Part shown: piece after piece, positions 23,118 to 35,027 of the stretch
Layout of the letters: every line of letters starts with the position of its first letter
How positions within the stretch are numbered: the stretch's first letter is position 1
Assembly: GCA_009823505.1 (NCBI GenBank)
Contig: VZQC01010425.1
Coordinates: 589,900 to 653,899 of the forward strand
Direction: 5' to 3'
Source: Rhizomys pruinosus
Lineage: Eukaryota; Chordata; Mammalia; Rodentia; Spalacidae
Length of the DNA stretch: 64,000 nt
The notes under the pieces: generated by a model
Database searches by the model: none
Told to the model about the DNA's origin: nothing
Seen by the model: the letters and a program-made list of their open reading frames with translations, nothing else
Position numbers and translations under genes: made by a program

Positions 23118-24111
23118 ACCTGTAGAGGGTGTAAGCTTGTGGCATCAGCCATGGGTCATTTCTCCAAGGGGAGAGCCAATAGCCAATTAGATTTGGGACA
23201 TACAGGCACATGGCTGCCTCTGCTGCACAGCATTTCCAGGCAGGTGAGGTGTATCCTGTGCTGACGGTGGAGTCCTGCTTGACTCAGGGAGACCCATATT
23301 TGCTCCATTGGTCTAGTGGCCTTTGGTAACACTCTCCGGCATTCCAGAGGCCATCTGTACACTTGCATGTGTGGTCTTAATACATCCCTCCCATGTTAAC
23401 GTCAGGTCTTCGGCAGCAGGGTCTTATTGCCTCTCCTCCTGTAGGTATCCCAACTTAGAGGCAAGGAGCCCTTACCTTTTGTGGGGCCTTGGATCCCCTG
23501 GCCAACATCCACCTGGTAGAACAATCCATTGCTGATGTCAGAGCTCCTGTATTAATATATTTTGCCTGAGTGCATAGCCCTAGGACTTTAGTATTATATT
23601 TGGTTCTGAACAGAGAGTAATCCCTTCCACAGTTCCCATGTCTAGTAGTCAATTAAAGAAAGCAGTTTTACCGGTTTTATAAGAGATTACCTCTACAATA
23701 GTTGTCTCCAATTTACAGTTGGGGAGCGACCTCATCATTGTCATATTTCTCCTTGTTCTATGGGTGGGAAGGCAAGGAAGTCTCTCATATCAGAACCTTT
23801 GTGGCACCTAGAAGGTAAGTTTCATTAGGACTCATTATAACTAGTTGTTACATGTAGGATCCACAGAGGGGTTCGATGTTTATGGCAATCTGAGGCTTTT
23901 CTTCCTTTGAATGTTCAGACGGGTCAGCCTTTCCGTTGCCACTTTTTGGTACATCCTACTCAATGCAAACCTGTATCTTTTCTTTCTCAGCCGTTAAGTT
24001 GGTGACGTTTTGTCCTGTTGGAACAAACAAATCTTTTCCCATAGTTAGTTTTAAGATTTGAATTGCAAGGGTTTGATGAAAAGGTTTCATGTCTTTCTGT
24101 ATCCCCCCCCC
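23118..24111 (-). mobile_element. L1 3'UTR fragment, antisense
   Basis: Reverse complement of about 5320-6290 of the first L1's 3'UTR, beginning aacctgtagagggtgtaag and ending in a C run (G-rich tract in sense) at the N. It lacks the distal 3'UTR with poly(A), and no ORF2 sequence is present. Confidence 0.85.
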
Positions 24112-24112
24112 N
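24112..24112. other. Single ambiguous base, probable assembly join
   Basis: The N lies in a C homopolymer exactly between an L1 3'UTR fragment and a B2 that has lost its A/T-rich 3' tail. Both truncations fit a repeat-mediated join. Confidence 0.55.
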
Positions 24113-24319
24113 CAATGTACTGTCTGCATGCAGGTCTGCGCACCCGTGTCGTGCAATGCTGCGGAGGTCAGAAGAGGGTCTTGGATTCCCCTGGAACTGG
24201 AGTTCTCCTGGAATTGGAGTTTCAGACGGTTCTTGGCCGCCATGTGGGTGCTGGGGATCGAACCCGGGTCCTCTGTAAGAGCGGTCGTCACTCTTAACCG
24301 CTAGGCCATCTCTCCAACC
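24113..24319 (-). mobile_element. B2 SINE, antisense, tail missing at the N
   Basis: The body carries the internal duplication, and the B box is intact in antisense (gggatcgaaccc near 24255). The A/T-rich tail that should lie left of 24113 is missing. Confidence 0.88.
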
Positions 24320-25279
24320 CAAAATTTTGATTTTAAATACTTCTTTTCATGTAAATTTGACCATGATTTATACAGAATGTGCCAATGATGTGACTATCTT
24401 TAATTAAATCATGTTGTTATACTCTGAATAAATGTCCTTTGAATCACAGAAAAAAATTTCTTTATATTTTTGTTGTGATTTTTTATTTGACATAACTTTA
24501 AATATTAAATCCAGAGGCTTATATTATTTTACCACTTTTATTTCATAATATTTCCTTCTGTACTAAGTTGACTCTATCTAGATATTGAAACCTATATTTT
24601 CTTTGGTGAAGAAATGGTGTGATGAACATTTCTGAGAGCCTTGAGCCTTTAAATTTAGTTGTTAATTTGCTATGTCACAGAAATGGAAGTTAAATTTACT
24701 TTATTAACACCTATTATAGGAATCTACACTCTTGCTTTGAAGTAAATTCACCAATAAAGATTGGGATTATCTATTTATTTGTGTGTCTCTGGCTTTACAT
24801 GAAACAATAGGCTTGCTGTGTCTTCACTTCCATTTATTTTACACCTACCTTATAGCATCTCATCAATTAGGTAAAATGACATTTTCAGTCATAACTAGAA
24901 ACCCTAAACAATATTCATTAGGATTCCAAAGTAACATTCTCTAAAAGAGTAATTGCTTTTTCCCACCAAAAAATTTTGAATTTATGTAATAGTAATGTTA
25001 ATTATACTATACATTATGTATGATATATTCATGATGATAACAGTAGTAGGAGGAGCCAATGTAACATGCCCAGCTCTGAGGCCCCGTCCTGATAGAAAGC
25101 CTTTTTCCAATATGGCACACACGAGTGTTGTATATCAAGACATCCATGTGTGTCTCCATGTAAGTTTAACTCATTACCTCAAATTTATATTAATGGACAC
25201 TACTGTTAAAATTGTATGGTAGACTTACCTAATTCATAACACTTCTTAAATAATTTACTCATTCAATATCAGTAATGTC
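24320..25279. other. Unassigned AT-rich DNA
   Basis: No convincing coding frame or repeat family. The frame at 24995-25222 lacks any motif and is probably chance. Confidence 0.4.
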
Positions 25280-25295
25280 ACAAAGCTCAATTTTA

Positions 25296-25454
25296 TTTAT
25301 TTATTTTTTTCTCTTTTTTGAGACAGAGTCTCCCTATAGCCCCAGCTGGCCTGGAACTCACTCTGTAGACCAGGCTGGCCTTGAACTCATACAGATCCGC
25401 CTGCTTCTGCCTCCCAAGTGCTCCAATTAAAGGCATGGGCCACCACACCCAGCT
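25296..25454 (-). mobile_element. B1 SINE
   Basis: Antisense B1 flanked by a perfect 16-bp target-site duplication acaaagctcaatttta at 25280-25295 and 25455-25470. Confidence 0.92.
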
Positions 25455-25470
25455 ACAAAGCTCAATTTTA

Positions 25471-25904
25471 AATAAAACTGCAGTAGTATCAGTGCAGTCT
25501 GTGATAGAAATTTATCATGACTATTATAATTCTTAATTTCATATGTGATAATATCCATCTCTAAACACCAAATGCTGGAGTAAATTTCCTCATCATTCGG
25601 ATGTCTTCCCATTTCTTTTTAAAGACCAATAATGAGCAGGTTGTCCTTCTCTGAGAATTCCTGAATTTGCAGCAACATCTGTAAATGGCCAATGACTTGG
25701 GCCACATGAATTCCACATGATTGTTAATGTCCTCATATAGTGGTCTCCAAAAACTGGTTTGGTGGAATTTAGGGATGCTTTAGGAAAAAAAAAATTGTTC
25801 AAACTATGTCCTAGTTTCTGAATTTGACTAGTGTTTATAAGGCAGCACCAACTATTTTTACATAGTGCTTAGCTGATTCAAATACCAGATGCCAATTGAA
25901 AACT
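25471..25904. other. Unassigned sequence
   Basis: No recognisable repeat or gene. Short frames here lack domain features. Confidence 0.35.
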
Positions 25905-26990
25905 ACAGCTTTTTTACATATTTTTATTGAAGTCTTTTTTTTTTGCATTTCATACAACGTTTCTCAATCCAATTTAGACTCATCCCCCTTTCAATTGCCC
26001 CCAACCCCCAGTTCATGCAATTGGCCATACATATATTTCATCTTTTTCTCAGTCTTTTTAAAGTTTTTCTTTGCAGAGGTTTATAGTTTGTGGCAGAATT
26101 TAACTGTTTTAGTCAATTTTATTGACCTACTCCTTTTGTCCTTGTTGTTCCCTCCCATTTGTATTGCTCCAAAATATGCATATATATATATATATATATA
26201 TATATCACATATATACCAAAATTATGACCTCTGAAAATAAACTATATGTTAATTCCAGAAAATATTTAGGAATTCATATTTTTCCTTTTAATTTTATATT
26301 ACACTAAAATATAAATATATATCCTCCACCCATATACTGAAGAAATTACAAAGTCTTAAAATAAGTGGTAGGTTAACAGCTGTTAATCCCATTAACAGAT
26401 TCATATTATAACAGCACAGTTGTTTTCAGATAAAAAGAAATGTAGCATTAATGATACTCATCTTGCCTCTCAACTAGGGATTTGGTGCTAGCTATCCACA
26501 AATAAGGGATACCACTAGTGATTTGTTTTTCTGGGGGACTGTGTTACTTCACTTTGTATAATGCTTCAATTTCCATTCACTTACCTGCAATTCTCATGAT
26601 GCTATCTTTTTTTATCACTGCATAAAATTCCATTTTGTAGATGTACCAAATTTTCATCATCCACTCATTTGTTGAGGGGAACTTGGATTGGTTCCAGCTC
26701 TTCGCTATTGTGAAGAGAGCTAGAACAAACATAGATATGCATGTATCTCTGTAGTAGGATGAGTCTTGCGGTATATACTCAGGAATGGTATGACTGGGTC
26801 AGATGCTAGGCTTATTTTGAGTCTTTTAAGGATTCTTCACACGGCTTCCCAAAGTGGTTGTACAAGTTTACATCCCCACCAATAGTGAGTGTTTCCCTTT
26901 CCCCACAACCTCTCCAGCCTTTAGAGCCTTTTGTTTCCTTGAACTTAGCCAATCTTATTACAGTGACCTGATATCTTAAAGTGGAAAAAC
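25905..26990 (-). mobile_element. L1 LINE, antisense (3'UTR and ORF2 3' end)
   Basis: gtgttacttcactttgtataatg near 26541 is the reversed ORF2 3' end, and ORF2 sequence continues to about 26990. The 3'UTR at 25905-26530 is of the type also seen at 51560-52110 and 59890-60165. It contains an (AT)n run at about 26180-26206. Confidence 0.8.
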
Positions 26991-27495
26991 CACAGTTTTT
27001 TAAACAATGGTTTCTTTATGATAGCATTTTTACTTGGTCTTTGAAATGGTCATACATGCATTCAATGTGTCTTGATCATACCCACCCTTGATGCTTTGTG
27101 CTCTAATGTACCCTGGAATCAATTGTTTTTCTAGAATTTATGAGTTTTTAAATTACTGTACTTGTATTAGTAGTGGAATTCATCCAATTGAGTGCAATTA
27201 GTGCTGCCCATGGCCATGACATTATCCTCTGGAGCAAATGCAACCTGCCATTTATGAAATCACTTTCCCCACCACAGCAGCTACTCAAGGTCATTGATCC
27301 TCGACTAGGATGAGGACTTTCCCATTGAGAGCTGTATCTTGTGCAGTTAAATACAGTCACTCTGAGTCCATTTTGGAAGCAATCATGTCGTTTCCTGAAA
27401 AATGCAGATGTCCTCTCTACCTCTGACTCATATCATTTTTGCACCCTACTCCATGATGTTCCCTGAGTGGGAAGTTTGATATAAATGTTCCTTTT
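26991..27495. other. Unclassified, possibly old repeat
   Basis: It contains segments that look repeat-like (gtgcaattagtgctgcccatgg near 27194) but I cannot assign a family. No coding frame is supported. Confidence 0.3.
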
Positions 27496-27688
27496 GGGAC
27501 TAACGAGGTGGCTCAGCAGTTCAGAACACTGGCTGTTCCTGCAAATGCCCTGGCTTCAAATCCCAGCACACACATGACTGTTAACAACTGTTTGTAACTC
27601 CAGTTCCAGGGGACCCAACACCCTCTCCTGTGTTCCATGGGCAATGCACTACACAGGTGCAGTTACATACATGCAGAAAATATGTGAA
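27496..27688 (+). mobile_element. Old B2 SINE without the internal duplication
   Basis: ggtggctcagcagttcagaac and ttcaaatcccagcacacaca are decayed A- and B-box regions, followed by a single aactccagttccagggg block. It is more diverged than most B2s here, consistent with an older subfamily. Confidence 0.75.
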
Positions 27689-28199
27689 TACTGCCACACC
27701 AACTCCGGCATCGTCTGTGTGAGCAATGACGAAAGTCATAATAACAGACGAGGAGATACGTGCCTCACGAGGCTAGGCTCCCTGGTGGTCACTGGCAGAG
27801 TACTTGGCCTCAGCCTCCAAGATCACGATGCACTACAAAGATGTTATGCATTATGAGTGTTGGACTTTGTACACTGTCTTTTGACTGTCTTCCTGAGCTC
27901 AGCACAACCTCAGTCTCAGACAAGGGACAGTTAAATGTGTCTGGAAATAAATCAGGCAAACAGAAGCCTCATGAACCTAAGTAAAATCATACAGAGATAC
28001 AGCATTTAAAGGCTCCTTTGTCCTAAAAGTATATTGTAAACATTACACTGAGTGAGATCATAGGTTAGTTACAAATAATAAAAGTGTTCTTCCAAATTTA
28101 ATAAAAATAAGACTCGGTCCTTTAAGCAGAAAGCTACATCTAATAAAGTTAGTAAGATAAAGTTTAGTTACAGTTATGCATATTAAAGTGTAACACTTA
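27689..28199. other. Unassigned sequence with a short GC/CpG-richer patch
   Basis: About 27700-27900 is richer in CpG than the surroundings and has a plus-strand frame running to 27856, but I recognise no protein. It could be a decayed retrocopy; this is not established. Confidence 0.3.
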
Positions 28200-28775
28200 G
28201 TTTGAGGCACATGGTGGGGTTTTCTCCTTTAAGAAAAACATTGTACATTTAATTAAGAGCTAATTAAAAGGCCCTTTCAGGCTTGTGGCTTGAATCACAA
28301 CCTGGAGATAACTAGCGGCCTTGGGAAAATTCTAGCCCCAGGAAGGATGAGAAACATTGAATTGGAACTTCAAAAGAAACAAAAACTGTTTATAGCTCGT
28401 GATTTTAAGACTGCTGTTTTATTGCTTATCACCCCTACCAAGACAATGTGAGCAGTATACTGCGAGTAAACTTTCATTGATGTACAAATTTTATCTGACT
28501 TGCTGGCCTTATAACCCAGGTGCAAATTCCTCTGGCAATAAGCCTTTTGTTCTCGAGGAGGCGCAAATCCCCTGCCTGCCACTTCGGCCCTTCCCCCTCT
28601 GCCTGCTTTCTCAGCTCTATTTTTCTGCTTGTATAAAAACTTGACTTGATTTCAGTAAAGACGCACTAGATTCAAAACTTTCTCTCTGGTGTCGTGTCCC
28701 ATTATTTCGCCTAATCTGTGCCCTCCTGTACAAGACTCTGATTTCCCGCAGGTGAAAGAAATCCGACTGGGTTAG
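28200..28775 (+). mobile_element. Probable solo LTR of an endogenous retrovirus
   Basis: It has LTR architecture: a TATA-like gtataaaaac at about 28632, an aataaa-like cagtaaag about 20 bp downstream, then a pyrimidine-rich R/U5 ending near gggttagtctgcagca. No internal retroviral sequence is attached. The left boundary is uncertain. Confidence 0.45.
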
Positions 28776-28827
28776 TCTGCAGCAGGATACATAGAAAATA
28801 AAAATAAAAATATAAAAAAAATAAATT

Positions 28828-28960
28828 TTCTGTTGGGTGTGGTGTTGCTTGGGAGGCAGAGTCAGGTGGGTCTTTGGGAGTTCAAGACCAGTCTGGTCTA
28901 CATAGTGAGTTCCAGTCTATCTGAGACTACAGGGAGACCCTGTCTCAAAAAGACCAGAAA
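28828..28960 (+). mobile_element. B1 SINE, sense, short internal deletion
   Basis: Blocks gggaggcagagtcaggtggg, agtctggtctacatagtgag and gagaccctgtctcaaaaag in B1 order. The segment with tttaatcccagcact is deleted near the 5' end. Confidence 0.8.
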
Positions 28961-30029
28961 ACAATTTCCTTTCAAGCCTGAGAACTCAGTCACTGTTCTA
29001 TTGTTTTGAAGAATTTCCCATTCCTTACTGCAAAATGAAGCCTCATTGAACAAGTTTAAGTGAAATAAAAGTCTAAGAGTATAAACAGAAATATTTAGAA
29101 GGCAGTTTGATAAGAAAACTGTTTAGCAAATTAATAATAGTGGGTTCTACTTTAGGAACTATGACATCACTAACAGGGATTTTTACATTCCTTATAGTAG
29201 CAGGCATAAAATTTGTCAATATGTTATAAAATACAATGTTGTCATAATGAAACAAGCCATCATCTTAGCTGAATATGTCTTTTTAGTCTTGGATTACTTT
29301 TTGATAACAGAAAACATATGCTTCATGTAAAAAATGAATCAATTTTAAATGAAAACATTACCTACAGATTAATATTATGAATATGAAATATATTTTTGTA
29401 TAGACCGCTTCTGTTACCCTTTTTTCTACATGCTTGTAGGATTTGAAAGCATGATTGTATATTCTCCTTATGAATTCAACTTTATGCCATGAACATTTTA
29501 AGTACATGTACGTCTTCTGAAAACAATGTTTGCACAACTTTTCTTGGCCATTTTTATAAAGAAATAGTTTACAATCTTAGAGAAAAATGAGAAAATAAGC
29601 TGCTACTGTTCTTAATAGCTTATATGTATTCACATATTCTATAGTCTATGCACATCAAACATATAATTACACAATTTCTTATTTTACAGTATGTTTTCTT
29701 TTACTTAACAAGATATTGTGAATCTCTCTCTTCTCATATACACATATGCATAAAGAGGCATTTATTGTGAGGTGAAGGATTCCTGAGACTTGAAGAGAAA
29801 TCAGACTATGGTAAATTTACACTGTCACAAATACATAGTACTCCAATTAATATTTATTATTTAACTGCTTTAATAAGTTCTCTAGTATCAGACTTCATTT
29901 GGTTTCACTTTATATGCAATGCTATGATAGAATTTTAATGAATAATTTAACATTTTAATTTAAAAAATATAATTTCAGAATTCTTATGTTTGTATGAATG
30001 AAAAGATAACATACCTACCTCCTGCTGTG
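28961..30029. other. Unassigned AT-rich DNA
   Basis: About 1.1 kb with no supported gene, SINE or LINE match that I can see. Confidence 0.4.
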
Positions 30030-30528
30030 TTTAGCAGTGTGGGACAGCAATCCTGGACTCAGATGTATTGTGAGTGTCTTCAAGCTACCACACTAGGTGG
30101 AGCAAAGGATGCAGGGAACTCTTTGTTTTCATCTAGCACACACTGAGAAGTCATGAGCTGGACTGCTTATTAGCATGCCACTTTTCTCAATATGGCCCAT
30201 TAGCAAGGATGATGAGTGATGTTGCGGAGTTCTAATATTGGCCACTGGGAGGTAATGTAGCATGATGTACTGGCTGCCCACTCCACCCTGTATAAACTAC
30301 CTGTTACATAAAATAAATGATATTTTCAAGGATATATACCACCTGAGGTTGTCCCCAGGCTTTTACTCTACACAGGCTTGATTGTGGACATATCAACCCC
30401 CAAAAGCTGGCTCTTCAGCTCATTTGACATGGGACCATCAGTCCTGCAACTCTATATTTGGTGGCAGGGCCATCAGTTCCTGGTGCTCTCTTCAGCCTCT
30501 CTAGTCATGGGGTGAACAACCCCACAAC
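30030..30528 (+). mobile_element. 5' LTR of an endogenous retrovirus remnant
   Basis: It aligns with the solo LTR at 47137-47670. Shared features are a TATA-like gtataaactac (about 30291), an aataaatgatattttcaagg-like poly(A) region, gctggctcttcagctcattt, and the end ...gaacaaccccacaac. The left boundary is placed to within about 15 bp. Transcription would run on the plus strand. Confidence 0.75.
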
Positions 30529-30549
30529 TGGTGCCTTTGAACACGGATC
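30529..30549 (+). other. Candidate retroviral primer-binding site
   Basis: tggtgcctttgaacacgg directly follows the LTR end. It starts with the TGGTGCC expected for a primer-binding site and resembles the tRNA-Phe-type sites of IAP-like elements, with mismatches. The family assignment is inference. Confidence 0.45.
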
Positions 30550-30589
30550 TGAAACAATTCAGTGAGTCTCAGGCAAGTGAACAGTCACA

Positions 30590-31800
30590 ATGGGGAATCT
30601 TCTTCTGGGGAGCCTCTTCAGGCTGAACAACTTTGGAAATTGTCTTCTAATGTGCTCACTGGGTCTCTACTGTCTTTCCTTCTCCATTGTAACTATTCTC
30701 CTCCAATATTTGGGCCAGAAACAGATTAATATCCCTTAGGTACTGCAAGCTCAAATAGAAAGTGAAAGTGAAAATACCCCTTCCTGTGCTGACTCAGGAG
30801 CCCTTCTGCCACTGACCATTCTTTGTTCCCAGAGCCAGAATCCATTGCTTTGATAGATCTTAACGATTCTCAGGATCCACCTCCTTCCCTCAAGCCTCTA
30901 CTCTCCTTATTATGCCTTAGAATGAACAAAAATCTTCCCCATTCGGCTCTCTACTGGTTTCTCAGCCTTTTGAGGCTTTTCCACTTAACATTGCATCTAC
31001 TCCACAGTGCCCATTTCTTTGGTATTCTCATGACTCTAACACCATCAAGGATTTCTGTGAAGCCATTTCTAGACATGGTCTGTCCATGTTAGATAACTTT
31101 TCATTGAGTTTTAATAACTCTCATCATTGGAAACACATAACCTGGGCTGTCTTAGAGCCTGATGATTTCTTAAAATCATTTATTTCTTAAAATAATTTAT
31201 TTTTGTGATCAATGTCCACAGGAGGTAGAGCAAAATCAGCTGGATTACAAATTTCTAAGCATCAACTCCAGGGGGAAGGCTGGTTTTGGATTGACCTATG
31301 GATCAAGCCGATACCCCCCCACCCCAGATGTTTGACCAGGTGTGCTACTGCTCAGTGTGGGCCTGAGGGTATCTGCCTCCTTTTTACAACTATGGCAACA
31401 GCCATAGGAGGACTTTACTGAGTGCCTTACCTGGGTTACTGAGGCCATAGAAACGAAGGTCTCCTGTGAGGAAGCTGCCAGTTCTTAATTAAAGAACTGC
31501 AATATGAGATGATTAATGCCGATTGTAAAACAGTCATCTATCCAGGTAATGACTGGATAATATCTACTGAAAGTGTTGGTATTAGAGCTTCTGATATAGT
31601 AGCCTTAGCACAGGCCTTCAAATCCGCACAACAACCCCCAGGAGATGCTCTTAAGTATTGGGGATGTGGCCAAATTGGTCACTTTCAAAAGGCCGGCACT
31701 TTTATAGCTGCAGCTCCACCCAGGATTGCCAAGTGGCCCACTATGCCTTGTCCAAAGTGCTAAAGGGGATTCAACTGGGCCTGGTATTGACACTCTAAAT
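30590..31800 (+). pseudogene. Endogenous retrovirus gag remnant
   Basis: A first ATG at 30590, about 60 bp after the primer-binding site, opens a short Gly-started frame. The frame at 31509-31763 holds a degenerate zinc-knuckle region (CGQIGHFQKA, with a second CPKC unit) typical of nucleocapsid. Several stops and frameshifts break the gene. Order and spacing after the LTR fit gag. It is a dead, old copy. Confidence 0.6.
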
Positions 31801-33140
31801 ATCCTAAGGACAGCACCACTAATCAAGCTTTAAGCTCCATCCAGGGGAGCTCCCAGTCTGGCAAGAAATGGAGCCAGTGCCCTGTCAGTGAAATCGAAGG
31901 TGATAGAAGGAACAGGGATAATTTGAAGGTTCCCAGTAGAGGAGATTTATAAGCCTCAAATACAAATACATAGAGGATAAGCCTTTAAAATTCTTATTGT
32001 ACACTGAAGCAGACTGAACCATCATTAAGGAGGAGGAAGTTCTGAAAGAATGAAAATTAATTGGAAGGCCTTTGGCCCAGGGCATGGAAGGAAATGTGGC
32101 ATCTAATACAACTATCTGACCTATGTTTTAGAGAGACTTAGATGGGGGGGCAGAAGACCATTAAGCTCTTAATTATGAGTGGCCTGCCTCAAAATTGTTA
32201 GGCAGGGATTTTCTTGATGCCGCCAGTGATCCTGATGATGGACAAAATGTCTCTTATAAATGAGCAGTAGAATCGCAAGTACTGGGAGACCAAGGCTCCC
32301 AGTACCTCCAATTCTAAGGCCCACTGTTTGGCTATCACCTATTAAGGTATAATGGGTGACAATGATGCACATCTGGGTCAAACAGTGGCCACTTGCCTCA
32401 TCTAAACGTACAGATTTGTAGTCCTTATTTGCTTATCAACTAAGTACAGGGCATATCAAACCAAGCTTTCCATTAGCCCCTAGAACACCCCCGTCTTTGT
32501 AATTCAAAAGAAACAGCAAGGGGATTTTATATGCTCCATGATCTTAGAACTATTAATGCTACAATGGAAACTACCCCAGCTATACTTCCTTGGCTCTCAG
32601 CTTTACCAATGGCTTAACACATTGCTATTCTTGATATGAAATACTGCATCTTTTCTATTCCCCTGCACCCTGAGGACAGACTTCACAAAAAGACATCAAT
32701 GGAAAATGCTGCCACAGTGCATGAAAAATAACCCCAATCTCTGTCAGGATTTTGTTGGTCATGTTGAAAAAAGGTTTTCTAAAATCCCAGGACAAGACAT
32801 CATCCACTATGTAGATGATATTCTCTTAGCTCATTGTAAAAGGGCAATCTTGGACAACCTTGTCTCTCCTTGAGACCACCCGCTTATAGGTCCCCCAGAA
32901 GAAAATTCAACTCACCCTGCCTATGAGTTTCTGGGATTAATTCTGGAAACTAGGATAATTTGGCCTCAGTTGCAATATTTAAACTCACAGAGATGTTGCC
33001 TCATAACCAGCTCCAAAAGACTTTAAGGGCTATTAACTGCTTGCACTCATGGCTTTATATGTCCTCAGTGGAGATACATCCCTTGTATTATTGCCTAAGG
33101 GGCACTACAGAGCCCTCTTTATTCTGCTCTGTAACTTGAG
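31800..33140 (+). pseudogene. Endogenous retrovirus pro/pol remnant
   Basis: The reverse transcriptase catalytic motif YVDD is encoded at 32808-32819, preceded by a conserved LPQ/LC-type palm block (about 32705-32755). YVDD and the neighbouring residues fit class II (betaretrovirus/IAP-like) polymerases. No frame exceeds about 70 codons, so it cannot be functional. It is collinear with the LTR and gag remnant to the left. Confidence 0.65.
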
Positions 33141-33423
33141 AAGTATACAATATTCTTAAAAGAATAAATGCTGATCTGCAGTGCACATTCACTGTTAGAT
33201 TTGACTCCTCCCTCCCCTAATGGGGATAATACTTGCTCTGGAAAATTGTGTGGTGTGGGTGATATGGCAGTCCAATGGGTCTCTGGAATGACTCCACCCT
33301 GCATGTCATAGAGTACAAAAACAAAAGGAGAGGCCGATACATCCTCACTCCATGACACAGTGTGAGAGCACTCTTTACTGTAAACTTTCATCAATTTTGA
33401 AACCAGACATGATAGCTCCTGTT

Positions 33424-33732
33424 TGTGGAGATTCCATTGGGCAGAAGCACTGAAGAAGTCAGCTGGAAACCCCCAGCCCTCAGGCTGGAGTCCTGCTGAT
33501 TTCCTGCTTGCTTTTGGAACAGCCTGGAACGACTGTCTTTGATGCTTTGGACAAAATATTGTCACACTCCTGTAGTGATCAGGAGTATATGATCTAAATT
33601 CCTGTATACCCCAACCCCCAGTCACACATCACAAAGTCCAGTATAAATACCCAAGATTGTAAAAATAAAGTTGTTATTCCTCATGGAATTTCTCCTGGCA
33701 TTGTTCTTGAGTCTGTCCTTTACTTTTTCTTT
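33424..33732 (+). mobile_element. LTR of a second retroviral family, left part (split by L1)
   Basis: tgtggagattccattgggc starts the LTR. It aligns with 44119-44430, sharing cctttgatgctttgg-like and cacaaagtccagtataaata (TATA, about 33634) and a poly(A) signal aataaag (about 33664). The right part resumes at 34835 after an inserted L1. Confidence 0.75.
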
Positions 33733-34834
33733 GTTTTTGTTTTTTTTAATTTAATTTTTATTGATGCTTTGTGCATGTCGTACATCATTTTCCAATTCAG
33801 ATCAGGCATATTTCCCTTTTCCTTCCCCCCACCTCCACCCCATCCCAGATCATGTATTCTGCCATAACTGTCCTGCATCTTTCAGGTTTTTTTTTTTTTT
33901 TTTTTAGCTATAAGTGATAATCCATGAGTACAAGCATCCTTCGTGCAAAAGCAATCTGCAGGCTGTTGTGCCCAAACCCCCACAGTCCTACCATCCAGTG
34001 GGGGGTGACAGGTTGTTTGTTCAATCAAGTTGATCAAATGACAGTCCAAACTACATCGCTGTAGTTTCACCATTCACCCCAATCATAGCCTTTACATTCT
34101 ACCACACACCCTCTTCCGCAGACTGTTCCCGAGGCTTAGAAAAGGGGCACAGGTGGATGAGAAGTAAAACAGTCCACTCTCTCTGGAGCTGTTGTCTTGG
34201 ACTCTGGTCAATTCTGGCTGTTTCCTTTCATGGGCTGACAGTTTGTTCAGGAGTAACCTTTTGATCATACTAATGAAGCACAAGCAATTAGATATATAGG
34301 TATTTAAGCAGCACTAATAGTTATGGTAGGTTACTTTGGCATAGACACATATGTTTGGATGATATGTTAATCCATGAATTACATTTTTACCCCCTTTTAA
34401 ATATGACAGGGTCTTACTGTGGCTTATAACATCTCCTAACCTGTAGAGGATGTAAGCTTGTGGCATCAGCCATGGGTTATTCCTCCAAGGAGAGAGCCAA
34501 TAGAAAATTAGATTTGGGATATACATGGCTGCCTCTGCTGCACAGTATTTCCAGGCAGGTGAGGTGTAGCTGGTGCTGACTGATGGTGGAGTCTTGCTTG
34601 ACTCAGGGGATCCAAGACCCCACAAAAGGTAAGGGCTCCTTGCCCCTAAGTTGGGATACCTGCAGGAGGAGAGGCGATAGGACCCTGCTGCCGAAGCCCT
34701 GACGTTAACATGAGAGGGATGTATTGAGACTGCACATGCAAGTGTACAGATGGCCTCTGGAATGCCAGAGAATGTTACCAAAGGCCACTAAACCACTAAA
34801 GCAAATACGGGTCTCCCTGAGTCAAGCAAGACTC
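33733..34834 (-). mobile_element. 5'-inverted L1 (3'UTR only) inserted in an LTR
   Basis: 33733-34608 is antisense L1 3'UTR starting with its poly(T) tail. 34609-34834 is the more 5' part of the same 3'UTR in sense orientation. The arms overlap by about 20 bp (agtcaagcaagactc). Direct repeats tactttttcttt at 33721-33732 and 34835-34846 flank the whole. This is the known twin-priming outcome of L1 retrotransposition. Confidence 0.88.
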
Positions 34835-35008
34835 TACTTTTTCTTTCTTTTCTCTTTCTCTGGGCTTTCCAGTACCTCTCCATCTCCCTTGCTCCCAGGG
34901 CTAAGATCAAGTCACTGACTGGCTGGCTGGAGTGAACCCAGGGAACTTGCAATCCTGGGAAGCTGCAGGCTCGTTTCAAAGGTAGAAAGAGTAAGGAAAG
35001 GCTACAAT
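34835..35008 (+). mobile_element. LTR, right part (U5), after the L1 insertion
   Basis: Continues the LTR from 33732. gggctttccagtacctct and cagggctaag align with 44446-44500 of the related LTR. It ends immediately before a primer-binding-site-like sequence. Confidence 0.65.
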
Positions 35009-35027
35009 TGGTGCCTCAACGTAGAGC
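35009..35027 (+). other. Candidate tRNA-Lys-type primer-binding site
   Basis: tggtgcctcaacgtagagc resembles the tRNA-Lys1,2 primer-binding site used by class II retroviruses, with a few differences. Its place just after the LTR end supports a 5' LTR here. Confidence 0.5.

Noticed and set aside
23156..23535. Pair of 70-codon frames on both strands
   Set aside because: They lie in the non-coding L1 3'UTR and match similar frames in its other copies (5875-6254, 34724-34918).
33119..33625. 168-codon minus-strand frame
   Set aside because: It overlaps the start of an LTR and a pol-remnant edge in antisense; no motifs, so a chance frame.
34314..34781. 155-codon minus-strand frame
   Set aside because: It crosses the inversion junction of a non-coding L1 3'UTR insertion.
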